NCBI GenBank assembly: GCA_029945375.1
Contig: CM057069.1
Location: 124,001-188,000 of the forward strand
Reading direction: 5' to 3'
DNA length: 64,000 nt
DNA from: Agaricus subrufescens
Taxonomy: Eukaryota > Basidiomycota > Agaricomycetes > Agaricales > Agaricaceae
Of the stretch, positions 1 to 12,089 are shown one piece after another. The first letter of the stretch is position 1. Every line of letters starts with the position of its first letter. The notes below the pieces were generated by a model that was given only the letters and a program-made list of their open reading frames with translations, was not told where the DNA came from and ran no database searches. Both the position numbers and the translations under genes were made by a program.

Positions 1-2965
1 TGACAGATTCCCAAAACGGACTTTGATCCCATACAATGTCCTTTTTCAGGGTATAAACATCCGATGTCATAGGGACAAATTTGTTGTCCCAACTCTTTGT
101 TTGTACGTATTACCCCCGCCCCCATCTTAAGCGAGAGATGTTGAAACAAGGGAAACGGAAGGGGGGGGAGAAGAGATGCTTGAGATCAATCGAGCAGACG
201 GAGATTGTTATCAGACACGTTAAGATTTAAGATTGAGAAGTCTCCAGAAAAATGATCATCAAACCTGATGCTGATGGGCAGGAGCAACAACAAAATACGT
301 TTCCCTTGCTTGACACATCTCATCGTCGTCGACGGAACCCCAAGGCGACAAACATCACTCAAAGACGGGGGGGGGGAGAAAGAATTAAAATCCCCTCCCA
401 CATCAAATGTTCCTGTCAAATCATCCATCTCACCCTGCCAAAAATCCACACACGCCTACTCGCTCGTGTGTTACCAGAGACAGCAGCCGCCATCCACGGT
501 TGTTGACATGGCAAAAAAGCACCAATGTATCTCTGACGTATCTACGTACATACCTGCCACTTCGGCTCAACTCACAGCCGCAAAGACTCTGTCAAAACAA
601 ATCACACGCTAAACCATATTTTCACCTCCCCCGCCTCTTTACCTTTTTCCCACAATCATATCCGAGATACTCATCGCCTTCAACCGTTCCGAACGACTAC
701 ACAACAGCCAAACGTTTCAAACTTAAAACCAAAATCTCAAAAGAACCCACGTACGCTATCATCATCATCATCATCATACCCAGTACAACCTCTTTCAAAA
801 GGGGCATAACCTCTTTGGAGCCGTCGTCCTGGGTCCACAAACAGTGCATCATCATTCCTTGATATACGTACTTTGATAACATCAAAATGGATACATTGTT
901 CCCATCACGATCATCAATCCGCGAGGGATAAACCAAAAGAAAGAAACCCAAAAATAATGGACTTCTCTACATTATATGTCAGCAACATATTAGCCAAGGG
1001 AGTTAAACGATAACCGCATATATTACCTCACAGGCAAAAACGCAGAGGACGAAACCTTACAGACGGGTGAACAGTATTTCAGACCATGACAGCATCCACC
1101 ACCACCCATCAAAAAACCACATATACGTAACAAAATCACCACGACAAAGAGAAAGATACAACTCGGTAATTAAACACCGCCCAGACTCAGCCTCGAACGG
1201 GGTCCGGGTCATCCTATACGGGCACATAAGCCCAGAAACAAATAACCACTCCAACAAACTTACAATTACCCAAAAGAAAAACCCATAATCCCCCCCCCCC
1301 CCAGGATCAGTATCATAGTTATTAATTAAAGCAAACCAGTGGCCCTTGGAGTTACCATAAACAAAAACAAAAACTGAATAGCAAGTGTCCATCTCCATTG
1401 TAATCTATACCCAATAATCCAGAAATCCACAAAGCAGGGGAGGGGGCGCTGGAGCTCTCGTATGAATCGTAAACTGATGCGCCCTTTTTTTGGTCTGAGT
1501 GAGTGATACTATATGACTCAGTCCGTGTTCTGTCGGGCTCACAAAATGTGATTACTAACTGAACGACTTTGTGCAGAACATGGGCATTGAGCTTCAACTT
1601 ACCGATATAATGCTAGCTAACTCAGCGCAGAGGTATTCCCAAGGCTATGAAGGCTATGCCAATCTGCGCTCTGAAGATTAAGGGCCACCGCCCTGATTCT
1701 GATGCTTCCTGCGCATCAATCGAAACAAGTATAAGGTATGGGCTGTAAACGATGTATACCCGTATGGGCTTCCAGTGTAACGGAATACCGTGCTATTACC
1801 CTGCAGACAACGTGGACAGGTATGACTACAGCATATCAGAAATGGCGGGTAAACGGATAGCAAGCTTTCCAGTGTAACGAACAGGATAAATTCTCTGTCG
1901 CCCTCCATAGTATCTATAATAGTAATGCGTACATCTACGATCGATCCCTCTCTCATTCTCTTGATCCTCCGAAAATACACCTCTTAGAGGGCGAACAGCT
2001 TTATTAACACAAACACAACAATAAAAATAAACTTCACCGAGTATACACGATTCAAACAACGCAACAATCAACGACTCCTCGAGTACAGATGGAGAAAGAG
2101 CAACGACTCCAACGGAGGGAAGGGGAGCTACCACGGATATATTGATCCGTCCATTTGATATCATCAACCTGCCCCTGGGCGGTAAGTCCCGGTCCCCCCC
2201 CCCTCCATTAACGGACCAAAAACTCTTGAAGCTAACAGAGTTTGATTGATATCAGAAGCCTCAAGGTCCAGATGGCATCACACTTTTTTTATGCTGTCCA
2301 ACCTGAACTAAGTCAAGTCAAGTCATCATGAAACAATGAAAAAAAAAAAAAAAAAGAGACCGATGTCCGAGAGATACTTTTCCCGCCGTCTAAACTACCT
2401 TGTTTTGTTACTTTTACTTACTTCCCCATGAGAGGGCTGGCTGTAGATTCGGGATCATTACGGTATATGTATATGCCAGTGTCGCTTAAATGTATTACGA
2501 TACTTATCATTGTACGGATCTTGACAGTATGAAGGTGATGGGGATCCGAGTGTTGTAACTGTCGGTCGACTCGGTCGGTTTTTTGATGGTGATTACTATC
2601 GAGTCATACATGTATACCTGTTCGTACACATCTCATTCAACTCAAGTTGACTATTGTCTAGACGCCCATGCTGTAGTGCACGTGCATCATTCATGACCGA
2701 CACTGAGATTCAATTAAACTATAAGAGGCAGATTACAATCACATTAATAGAGGGGAAACTAAGAAACTAAGGGAAATGGTATAAACAATTCTTCAGTGTA
2801 AAAGAGCTAAGGAAACCAGGCGAAACAGTTCGTAATTGAAAAAAAAAACAATCGTGAGAGACGTAATAGGATTTAAACAGGGGACGACGAGGTAGCCCAA
2901 AACCTAGCTCCTTACTTCTAAATGATAATAATAACACAAAACTTGTCCAAGGGTATGCCCGACGA
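1..2965. other. long spacer without a recognisable gene
   Basis: No reading frame here looks coding, and none joins to another by plausible introns. The stretch holds homopolymer runs (G near 162-170 and 367-376, C near 1289-1302, A near 2339-2355), an ATC microsatellite and AT-rich sequence. It could be the upstream region of a gene left of the window, but nothing shows this directly. Confidence 0.5.
758..777. repeat. (ATC)n microsatellite
   Basis: Six perfect ATC units followed by a partial one, inside the non-coding spacer. Confidence 0.9.
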
Positions 2966-3630
2966 TCAGGGGCCGGAGATTATACCTCGATCTAGGATAT
3001 CCAAGATATCCAGAGATGGATGAGACGAAGCGAGAAAGTGTGATGCATTTAGAAAAGACGCCCATGCAGCCACAAACACCGTCGTCATTGCCCGACACTC
3101 TGAGCTCGAGGTATCGTTTGATTATACGAGCCGCGGCGATCGTGTTTACCCTGTAGACATTGAGAACCTCGGCGAGAACGCATCCTCAACAACGTCTTCT
3201 CATTGAGGAACATTGAGATAGACTCGATTGTTCTAGGCTTTAATTGTGGCGCATCGTGTGGGAGAGGGTGATTAAAAGTGGAGGGCGGGATAATAGGTTT
3301 CTGAGTGCGAGAGCCGATGGGTTGTGTGGCGGACTGCTTCCTGGATGATTCCAGGATTTCGTCTTGAGGACTGAAGAGAGAGTTGGTGTGAACACGGCTA
3401 TAGCCGTACCTCACTCCCGGTGAATATTTTGTGTGAAAGTTGTGGCGCGCCGGTAAGGGCTGCCATATATCGAAAGGAACACTAAGTAGAGTGTTCGACG
3501 ACCAGTGGGTTGCAGGGGGGGCCGTATTGAACTCTTCGCTCGCTACCATGTCGTGGAGAAATTGGGCTAGGGTGGTAGGCTGACCGAGATGAGGTTGGGG
3601 AGCAAACAAGTCGTTTGGAATAATCATCAT
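2966..3630 (-). CDS. hypothetical protein, 204 residues, two exons
   Basis: I do not recognise this protein. The frame opens at ATG 3630 (a second Met follows at once). Exon 1 is 3150-3630; a 47-bp intron (3103-3149 plus the CTG complement of its AG at 3100-3102) joins it to exon 2 at 2966-3099. The phases match (one base plus two) and the joined frame ends at TGA 2966-2968. The first 160 residues are rich in Pro, Ser and His; the last 44 are more hydrophobic and helical. The splice is supported because it restores a long open frame where the unspliced reading stops soon after the junction. No signal peptide or membrane helix is obvious. The model is plausible but rests only on reading frame and splice signals. 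Confidence 0.45.
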
Positions 3631-4651
3631 GGGAGGAGAGATAGGTAGAAAGCTGTAGCCAAAAGTTCTGAAATATATACCGAATTTTATTCAGGACAGA
3701 AAAAGGAAAATAAAGCCTGGACTCCCAGGGTCGCTGATTGTCTTGCGTGTGGCGACGGCAAGATGCACAAGCACCACTGTCTCCATGTCCATGCGTGGTT
3801 GCACTGTCATTTCATCATGATACCAGCATTTTCTGAGATTATATATACCACGGTGTCCCTCAATCGACTCCTACTGGCATGGCAACTATTTTTTTGTTTC
3901 ACAACGCATACAAGACGACCCGAAAGTGTTGTGGGTCCGAAGTTTTTTGTGTTTGCAAATATATAAATAACAGTGATTGTTAAAGTTTATTATTAGTACC
4001 GATGGGCTTGTTGCCTTTCTCGGCTCCTTTTTGAAGCTGTGACCTGTGCACGAAACGTGTACATAAAAACCGGCTTGCATTTGTGCATTTTTATAGCATT
4101 GACCTAGTTCTCGCATCGCCTTCTGTGATAAAGCGCATCAGAGTCAAGCATGATCGGGCATGACCTGAGAAGATGACCGAAAGCGCTTACTATAAAGGAC
4201 CATGACAAGACATGTTGGACAGGGTCAATGTCCAAGGCTCTATTCGAACCTTTGAATGCGCGTCTTGGCCGGGACTAACTGATGCCTCATGGCTCTGACA
4301 TTTCCAAGTCCATAACAACACCTGGTCATGGACTTTTCAAGTTATGGGGGCGGTGCATCAGGGCCAGGCGCAGCGGTAACAACCTACTTTCATTCTTCTT
4401 GTCGGTTCTTACTCGTGAGCACGGCTTTCTCTCGGCCTCGACGGCTTTCGTGGGTACGAAGCTGTTTATTTGATGGGGGCCATGAGCTAATCCTCGACCA
4501 AGCCACGCTAACGGAGCGAGGCTAGGCAAACAGTGACGTCATAACCAGGTCCTCTAACGGTGCAAGCCGTCAACTCAACGTACTTTACCAACTCTTTACC
4601 AACTCTCATCGGGCCATTTCTCATTTTGTTTTACTCTTGCTTCAAAGTACC
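3631..4651. other. intergenic region between divergent genes
   Basis: About 1 kb between the start of the unknown minus-strand gene and the start of the plus-strand gene at 4652, so it presumably holds both promoters. It is AT-rich around 3840-3990. No convincing gene; the short frames overlap each other on both strands. Confidence 0.4.
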
Positions 4652-6458
4652 ATGGCAGAAACTCTAAGCTCCCAACATTCAGAACAAGAGGCTCAAAATT
4701 ATTCAAGGCCTTTGTCGCCACAACTCAAGATCGAGCCCGCGAGCGAATGGGCAAATAACACGGTCTCTGCGCTGGATTCTACCCTTCCACCTACTTCACC
4801 CTCTTTGGACGTTCCCGGAGGCTACCCATACAGCCCAACTACACTCGAACCCGGCCCCACTTTCGAGGAAATCAGAGATACAGCACGACAATACATCAAT
4901 GCTGCTGGTCAATACGTTCCGAGTCAAGAAGACGTCCGAAAGATTGCTTATAGTGCAAGCAACACAGTTCGGGAATATTTTCCCAATAATATTTCAACAT
5001 GTCTAGGTACGTACTACACCGAACAATTTGCGTCGATCCGTATCATTGAACTTTGACTGAGGTCCTGTGAATCCGACCCAAGAGGCCATACCTACCTCCC
5101 CTCTTGACGAAAGCGAAACTTCTCCCATCTCAGGAGGAGGAGGTTTTATTCTCATTAATCGTGGAAAGGACGGGGCGACAAAGGATGGAACTCAAAGTGT
5201 ATCCGAATCACAACATACATCTGTGAATTACCCCGAAGTATCATCAGAAGCCCCACTCGCTCCACGTTCGCGATTCTTTCCATATTTACGACAACACGCC
5301 ACTCATCTAAATATTACCCTAGGTACAAAGCTGCAAATTATAGAACCCAAACACAGCAAGAATGACGCCAATCTTTTACCAATCGACCAAGCCAATGAAA
5401 ACGCTAGTTTGAAAGTCCTACCGGGCTCAAAGGCCGAATCCATACGATACCGTGATTCTGTTCCCACTCCATACAGCTACACGGCTAAACACGGATTCAA
5501 TCGATCTCCGACAAATTCTGGGGTACTTGCCAGCAATGGACACGCTGATCAACGCATTTCAGAGATCATTGGAGCTGCGAATACGCAAGGTGCAGTCTTC
5601 TTCTTTCTGCTAGGAAAATCAATATTTACGTGGAGAACCTCACAGATGAGCATGAGGACGATGACAGTCTCTCACGACCTGGTGGGGAAGGTTCTGTTAG
5701 AGCGCAGAAGGGTGGTGTCAGCGTGTCCGCGGCAAGTGCAGGTTCAGGGGATGATGCGCTTGCCACCATAGAAGACGAAGGCTCGGAGGAAGAGTCGAGG
5801 CCGACCCAACCAAATGTGTCCGTGAGAAACGTCGGAAAAGCTGAGGCCGAAAATCGAAAGGAAGAGCGACGATTGGAGGATATCGGGATAAAGGATGATG
5901 AGCTGAGGAATTCTCGGGGTGAAGGGATCCCAATGGGAGGAAATTTAGTGAGTCATCATTTTTGTTATAAACCTTCTTTGGACACGAGCATCCTTCCAGG
6001 GTGAAGAAAAAAATATGGAAGCTCAAAAACAATCCGCCGAGGGAAAGGATTCCGGAAGGACAAGCGGTCTTTCACCCCAGCTTAGCCCAAATCTACCAGC
6101 AGAGAGGGCTGAGCCAAGTATGGCAAATATCGAACATGAAAGGGTGGTAGGCACTTCTGAGCCTCCACTCCCAGAGACTAGACACAAGCAGAAAGAGCGG
6201 TCGGCGAGCGAGAATCCTCGACCACACTCACCGGTGACCAGTGCCAATGATCCCCAAGTGGCTCGAGTAATGTCAGAGCATGATGTGAGGGATGTTGCGG
6301 ATCCATCACCCAAAGGTGCAAATGGTGTTGCCCCCCCGCAAGGGGCACAGAAAAGCGGTCGTAAAAAGGGAAACCTCGTTCAAAGGTTGAAGACTTGGTC
6401 CAAGAAGTTGGGTCACCATAAGAACGGACAAAACCAGAAGCATACTACGACCGTTTGA
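4652..6458 (+). CDS. hypothetical acidic, low-complexity protein, 547 residues
   Basis: Function unknown. Four exons fit in phase: 4652-5006, 5062-5589, 5646-5947 and 6000-6458, with introns of 55, 56 and 52 bp. The start is the first ATG in the frame, 4652; the frame also runs upstream through a TTG. The protein is hydrophilic and rich in Ser, Pro, Glu and Asp, with a mid-protein acidic stretch just after the second intron (DEHEDDD) and a basic C-terminus (residues around KKGNLVQRLKTWSKKLGHHK). Residues roughly 75-115 look amphipathic. No catalytic motif or membrane segment is visible. The second intron begins with a weak donor (GTGCAG), so that junction is the least certain. It could be a cytoplasmic or nuclear scaffold-type protein, but that is only a guess from composition. 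Confidence 0.6.
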
Positions 6459-6685
6459 TTGGCTGTATGTGTTTCCGGTGGTGTATTTCATACTGACTCC
6501 TAATGTACATTATCGAACTTCTTACCATGCTCAACTTCTTGTATACTGAGTATAATATATCCCACTCTAACGAGTTAATCAGAGATTCGAATGGGGGTTT
6601 CGATATGAAGGCTGGTTATAATACCTTTCGAGAAATTGAGTGATTTCTTGGGCTATCCAAAGATGTTAAGCTATGTTGCTATATG

Positions 6686-7950
6686 TTAGATGAATTGAAC
6701 TTGCCGACTTCCGCCGGCGCTTCCTGTGGTATCTACACATGATACGTGATTTAGACCAGTATCTATAGACATCGCGAAATTGCGTACCAAATGGCCGGCC
6801 TTCTGGATTATCACATTGGAGGAGTTCTTGGGTCGTAGTAATACTCTCCCTTGCGGTGCCCCGGGAGGACCGAATTGGGGGCACCCTCCGCTCCCGACAT
6901 GATGAAGTGCAATCTTACAGATTTATCCATGTTTTGTTAAGAGGTCAAAGCCTCCCTTGAAACGTCAGCGCCGGTCAGGGCGATAGCCTCTTGAAAACTC
7001 GACATTTTTGTCTTGGCTACATGTTTAATTACGCCAGTTGGAGTGACCACGGCTGTTTCGTAAAAAGCGGAGTCAACGTAAATTTTACGCATATCGATGT
7101 CCCAGTGTTTGTAGAATGGAGATGATAAGAATTCGATGCGAGCTCGTTCTCTGTAATTCACCCGAAGTTTAGTAACCTTTCTGGTACCTAGAAAACAGTG
7201 AACGCACTTGGATTCCCATGTATCTTTGCGACTAAGAGTATTCTGAATAGCTTTCATCCCCAATTTATATGCTCAATCTCGGGATTCATTATTATTGGAT
7301 CTACTAGAATGAGAGGGATGAGTATAGCTTATAATGACTGCAGGCCCCAAGAGCACTGTATCGGGAGTGGTCAGATGCGAAAAGAAAGGAAGTATTCAAT
7401 GACACACAGTGAGGTAGCCCCAAACGAGTGGCCGATGGCTATCAATGTACGATGTTGAAGCCCTGAAGAGAGGCGCTTCTCAGTTTCTTGAAAGGGCACG
7501 CGAGGGAGATGTATCGGGAGAGATTTGTCCAATGTACCGGGCGGTAGGAAATGGAGAAAGAAGTTGTTTATGTCCCGAGCATTGTCACCCCAGTCAACTG
7601 CAAGAGGGGGATTATCATCAGCGGTCTGGATATTTCGCACGGGACGGAAAAGAACGAGTACAGTAGCCTCCCGAAAGGTGATCAGCATTAATGAGCCCAG
7701 CATCACCGTGTTGAACACACTCCCAAGACCATATTTCATCTATCATAGGAGCAACAGAAGACACTAGAACACGCGCTAGGATGGGTTCCCATATCTAATT
7801 TTACTTAAATTGATTGAATGTTTTGCACAGACCGGGACAAACCTCTTTTGTGTGCCCAACTGCGTGTGCAAAAAATAAAGTAATGCCGGTTGAGGTATGC
7901 CTGTTTAGGTCGTTTCTCACGTATCGGTTAACGACATTCCAGAGAATCAT
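6686..7950 (-). pseudogene. decayed alpha/beta-hydrolase gene
   Basis: The remains follow a fungal alpha/beta-hydrolase of about 350 residues. Exon pieces read MILWNVVNRY...LFFAHAVGHTKE, then IWEPIL after a 48-bp intron (7795-7842), then FDWGDNARDI after a 64-bp intron (7598-7661), then the nucleophile elbow GHSFGATSL, then a 52-bp intron (7356-7407). After this the gene breaks down. A two-base excess near 7305 throws the strand carrying ILVDPII out of frame. A second shift near 7267 precedes KAIQNTLSRKDTWES. A TAA stop interrupts the frame at 6937-6939. A further shift near 6880 precedes the segment with the expected catalytic histidine (NVIIQKAGHLV). Individual lesions could be sequencing errors, but four close together argue for a pseudogene. 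The upstream frame continues to about 8130 without an ATG, so the true 5' end is unknown. Confidence 0.72.
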
Positions 7951-8420
7951 TTCATGTTTAGCGTTCTTGATTGATGAATTGTCCCAAGTTTGTCGAAGAC
8001 TTTCATTAACGGCATTAAGAACACTTTCTCTTTCATGCTTTGGTACATGAGGAGAAGCTGGTACGGAGCGGAAAGGTGGGGACCACGACGAAGGTACGCA
8101 GCTGGGAGTATGTGTGTCGAGCGTGTGAATGATGCACTGAATCTAGGCTCGCATGGTTTGGAAGGTAAAGAGGGGTAGTTCAAGGGCACATTCGGGGGGT
8201 GAATAGGGAGAAGAGGGCGGCAATGGAATGGTTTTGTAGGCTTGGGGTGTATATAAGGGTAGCTGGAGGTCATCGTCAGAGATAGGAATGCCTAATATTT
8301 GTCTCACCCGACGCAAAATTCGACCACTCACTGGACGATTAGGGGTACTATGACAGTATCTTAATGATATTTTGAGTATTCTAAATGTCTCGTGTATTTT
8401 GTTCTGACCCCATGTTAACC
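7951..8420. other. region upstream of the hydrolase pseudogene
   Basis: On the minus strand the pseudogene's frame stays open to about 8130 (reading ...NESLRQTWDNSSIKNAKHEM) with no ATG. It may therefore contain more of the old gene's 5' coding sequence. Nothing else is recognisable before the tRNA. Confidence 0.4.
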
Positions 8421-8517
8421 GCCCGCCTAGCTCAATCGGATAGAGCGTCAGACTCTTAACTGCTTATTAGACGGGTCCGAAATCTGAAGGCTGCGAGTTC
8501 GACCCTCGCGGTGGGCT
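8421..8517 (+). tRNA. tRNA-Lys (anticodon CUU) with a 23-nt intron
   Basis: A complete cloverleaf can be drawn. The acceptor stem is GCCCGCC (8421-8427) with GGTGGGC (8510-8516) and T as discriminator base. The D stem is GCTC/GAGC. The anticodon stem is TCAGA/TCTGA around loop CTCTTAA, with anticodon CTT at 8455-8457. The T stem is GCGAG/CTCGC with loop TTCGACC. The intron lies at 8459-8481, after the position 3' of the anticodon, the canonical place for nuclear tRNA introns. CCA is not encoded, as expected for a eukaryote. The internal A and B boxes for RNA polymerase III are intact, and a T-rich tract follows at 8528-8542. Confidence 0.97.
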
Positions 8518-8931
8518 ATTTCATTATAGTTTTTCTTTTTTCTTGTGCTGCTTGTTCGAGAAGGAACTTGTGCTGTATTCTGTGAATAGGACGTCTGACG
8601 TAGCAGGATATTCATTTTGTCCACAACTTTGTTGTTGTCTATCCTTACTGAGAGATTAATCAGTGGTCACTTTGCCCCTTGATTCGGCACTTCTTGAAAA
8701 CAAGGTTCATCCACCAAAACTTGCCATCTCATTGATCCTATATATTTGTTACTGTCCGGTCTCCCGCCGACATATACACAGGTGAAAGCTTATACATTCT
8801 TACTGCATTGAAAAGTCCCCGTGGCAATTTTAATTGATCTACTAATAGGTCCGTACATCGTGCAAGAGCAGCACGCGAACCGAAGTTAAGACAAAATTAA
8901 ATCAAAATGCCACTACTCTAGGCAAAGATTT
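8518..8931. other. spacer after the tRNA
   Basis: Begins with the T-rich tract expected to end polymerase III transcription of the tRNA; the rest is the 3' flank of the minus-strand Misato gene. No gene seen. Confidence 0.5.
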
Positions 8932-11020
8932 CTATAGCTCCTCGTCATCATCGACATTTACATCTCCGAGATCAGGATCATCACCCTCGGCCGGGTACTG
9001 ATCATAGATAGCCCACAAATCATTCACTAGTTCACGTGTTTCATCGATGTCAATATCTACCGACATTACGCCAACAGTCCGACGCCTTAAGGAAGAGTCC
9101 AGAAAAGAAGCATAGCCTTTGAACATGCGAGCCAAATTAGGACTGGTGGAAGCCCGGGAATAGGATTTCACCAATCCCGCGGCTGAGATGAATGAATGGA
9201 ATATTAATCACTGGAGAGCAGGAGGGATGGGGATGCCGATGAGAGCGTACCATTCGGAAGCAGTGGTCTTAAGGGCTCTATTGAGGGCTGTCCTGAGGCC
9301 TGTATCCTATCGGTAGAACGTCAATTCAAAAAGATGGATTCTAGACAGTCCCCCTTACGTTTTCGGCATGATGTCTGAAACGTTTTCACCAAGCCATTGA
9401 TCATATTTTTGACGATCCGCAGGGTCGAACCCACGAATGATATCACGGACGGAATATGGAGCTCCTCCCTGTGGGAGTCGAGAATTACAAGATCCAGGGT
9501 GAAACATGAAGACGTACTAGAGTATACCTCGTGAAATTCACCAAGCTATGACCGAAGTTAGTACCGTCATGAACCGGGATTACCCCACTAATCTCAGAGA
9601 ATGACGGTAGGCCTTCGGCGTTAGTAAGGTGAACTCCGAAGGAGTCAATGATATCTTGAGCACCCTTCGTCCTGATCAACGTTCAGTACGCACTTCCGTG
9701 CATTTCTTGACGTAGATGAGTTGCTCACCGTAAAGGGAATGTTACATTCTCCACGTGGGCAGAAATTATGCTCGACGAATAGTAAGGTGACTGAAAGGGT
9801 GATGTATATGTGACCAGCTTCATCTCCGAATGTAATATTACTCACCCCGGTTGTATGTGGCCGCACCCAGGCATGCTCTGGCCATTGTTGTGGTGATCTA
9901 TATGGAAATGATAATGAGGCAAGCTCCTGTAAGCAGCGTAGATGGAAGGCTTCGTTAAGAATTTGTCCCGAAATTCGTTTCTGACCGATTGATCTTCACT
10001 AACTGTTAATATGAGTGGAGAGATAAACGCACGTCGTCAAAGTTCTTCTGATTCATTACATCAGCTAATAACATCGGAAACGCCAACACTGGAGTCTTCA
10101 TGAATTCGTCTATCACTTGTGTGAGAAGAACGGCGGAGAATCCACCGAATGTGGATACGTCGTTCATAAGTTGGATTCCCTGGCAGCAATTCAGACGTAG
10201 ACCTCATCATATCATCCAAAACATAAACCTGAATGCTATCACTCTCTTCAAGGAACAAACGAATTGACGAGTCCATCAGATCATTATCCTAATTCCAAAG
10301 TCACTGTTCCAATTTTGAAGCCTTGGCACAGCTTCCTTTCTCACCTCATTATACCGATGAAACTGATCTTGACTCTGCTTCCAGTCTTCTCCGGGATTCT
10401 CCCAATGTAGCGAGTTCGGCACGCTTTGAATACTGCGGGGAAGATGGTACACATGGCTGCAATCCGACCAGTATCGTATATTTTGGACCTCGGTGGCGTC
10501 AGCCATGTGCGAAGGTTCTGATAGATCTTCTTCCATCTGAACATGATAAGAGCTTTTGGTTATCCGGTCCTGTCGAATCTCATGGGTCGAATGGTCCCTG
10601 CCCAAACTGATTAAAACAAAACGTCATCCACGAGCTGCACGAGACATGCCATAAGCCTGGTAAAGATGGGATCTCGCTTGTAGCATCAAGAGCATTCGAC
10701 TGTGCGAGAGTCCCGAAGTTTTCTGTTCACAAGATGAGATAAAACTTATCTATGAACACTACCACGAACCTTTTTGATCGAAAATGACCACCCTCGGGTA
10801 AAGAGTATAAGATCCCTGAAAACTGGGTAAATAGTTTGTGACCTGGAGACGACCGATTGGCGCGCACGTTTAGGTTATACCGTTCTGTAAACGAGACTGT
10901 ACTATCAACGTCATCCTGTCCATGCATATCTAGGCTTCTGTAACTATCTTGCATGTTCCAGAAATGTGTTCCGACATAATTAGAGTAATTTCCCAATTGC
11001 AAATAGAGTATCTCCCTCAT
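8932..11020 (-). CDS. dml1: Misato/Dml1 tubulin-like mitochondrial morphology protein
   Basis: Misato/Dml1 proteins resemble a tubulin segment and act in mitochondrial inheritance and morphology. The start at 11020 was chosen because the family begins just like this: MREILYLQLGNYSNYVGTHFWN. Spliced segments follow the family in order: YPRVVIFDQ, ENFGTL, RYWSDCSHVYHLPRS, SSIRLFLEESDSIQ, GFSAVLLTQVIDE, then a C-terminal block with ARMFKGYASFLD and an acidic end (DDDEEL). About eleven introns of 46-70 bp are needed. Those I checked keep phase, for example the intron 10289-10344 between RYNE and DNDLMDSS. The product is about 495 residues, the usual family length, and no break is seen. The frame is open upstream of the chosen ATG, so a longer N-terminus is formally possible but unlike the family. 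Confidence 0.93.
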
Positions 11021-12089
11021 GGTGTAGCAGATGGGAGATGCGAAGGGACGTTTATTTTGTGACATTGAGGTCCAATAGCATTGTGTCACGTTGAGTGACG
11101 CATGCAGCCCACAAGGCCAAGCGCTTGATCCATCCAGGATCCATCTGGCCGTCTGCATATGAAATTCGAGACCTTGTGGGTTTCCGGGACACGCATGCAA
11201 TTACGCTGCTCTAGGCCCGTAATCTAAATGTAGTTTTCTCTTATGCCTCTTTCAACTTTCAACTCATTAGGTCTATATTTCGGAACTTTATCGGTGGATT
11301 CCGACCATGAAACGTAGCACCGAAGCTACCTCTAATCGGTCATAGACGGCTGTAAACTCCCTTACTTACGCTGGTGAGAACCCAGGTAACTTCAGGAGAT
11401 CTAAGGCCTCAATGTGGGCGGCTTCAAACCACATCTCTCGCCGTCCCCTAGAACGTCAAATGGGGTATACAATCTCCACTACTTCAGTTTCAAAAGTTAA
11501 GCAGGTTATCCTGATATATGTTGAAAGCACAATGTCGATGCAGCGTACAGACTTAGTTGCGCGGTTTTGCGCCATCAGAAGGTTCTTCACCCGCATGACC
11601 GCTCATATCTTGCTCATACCGGCTACAGTATCTTACTTTCTCGATATAGAAAACGGCTAAGATCTTCGTCTCGGCCCTTAGTTTCAGATTCACATCCGAA
11701 GCTCGGGAAAATCAGGGTGAAAACAAGGCGAAAACCCGATAGAACTTGAGGTAGGGCCCCCACCCTGAGGTCACATATGTAAAGTGAATGCATTCGGGAA
11801 TAGGCTTCGAGGAGCGCTCTGAAAAGCCCTTGGAGTAAGTCTGTATTAGATCTTCCCATGATTCACGGACTTACTGTCGTCGACTCTAAAATGCTTCTTT
11901 TTATGTTGAGTCAAAAAACTCATTGGGTCAGATACGGACACGCCACTGTTCAAATGCATAGTTATTGAATGTATTAATCCCGTAATGACATTCACATGAG
12001 ATTTCTTGTGTATTGCGGTAATTCTAATGGTATAATGCAGCCGTGATTAAACGTGGTATTGGAAGAAAAATCAAAGGGCTCGATCTGAC
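11021..12089. other. intergenic region upstream of Misato
   Basis: About 1.07 kb between the Misato start and the 3' end of the WOPR gene. Short frames exist on both strands (such as 11623-11859 minus) but match nothing I know and lack splice partners. Probably the Misato promoter plus the WOPR 3' region. Confidence 0.4.

Noticed and set aside
1289..1302. Poly-C run and other homopolymers as possible quadruplex or regulatory elements
   Set aside because: Isolated single runs without the repeated spacing a quadruplex needs; no adjacent gene to regulate in the window.
5320..5360. Extra intron in the hypothetical gene at 4652 (GTACAAAG to CAGCAAG)
   Set aside because: Its 38-base length is not a multiple of three and would break an otherwise open frame.
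11430..11520. Possible 5S rRNA remnant (AGTTAAGCAGG-like sequence)
   Set aside because: Only a short similarity; the rest does not fold or match a 5S rRNA.
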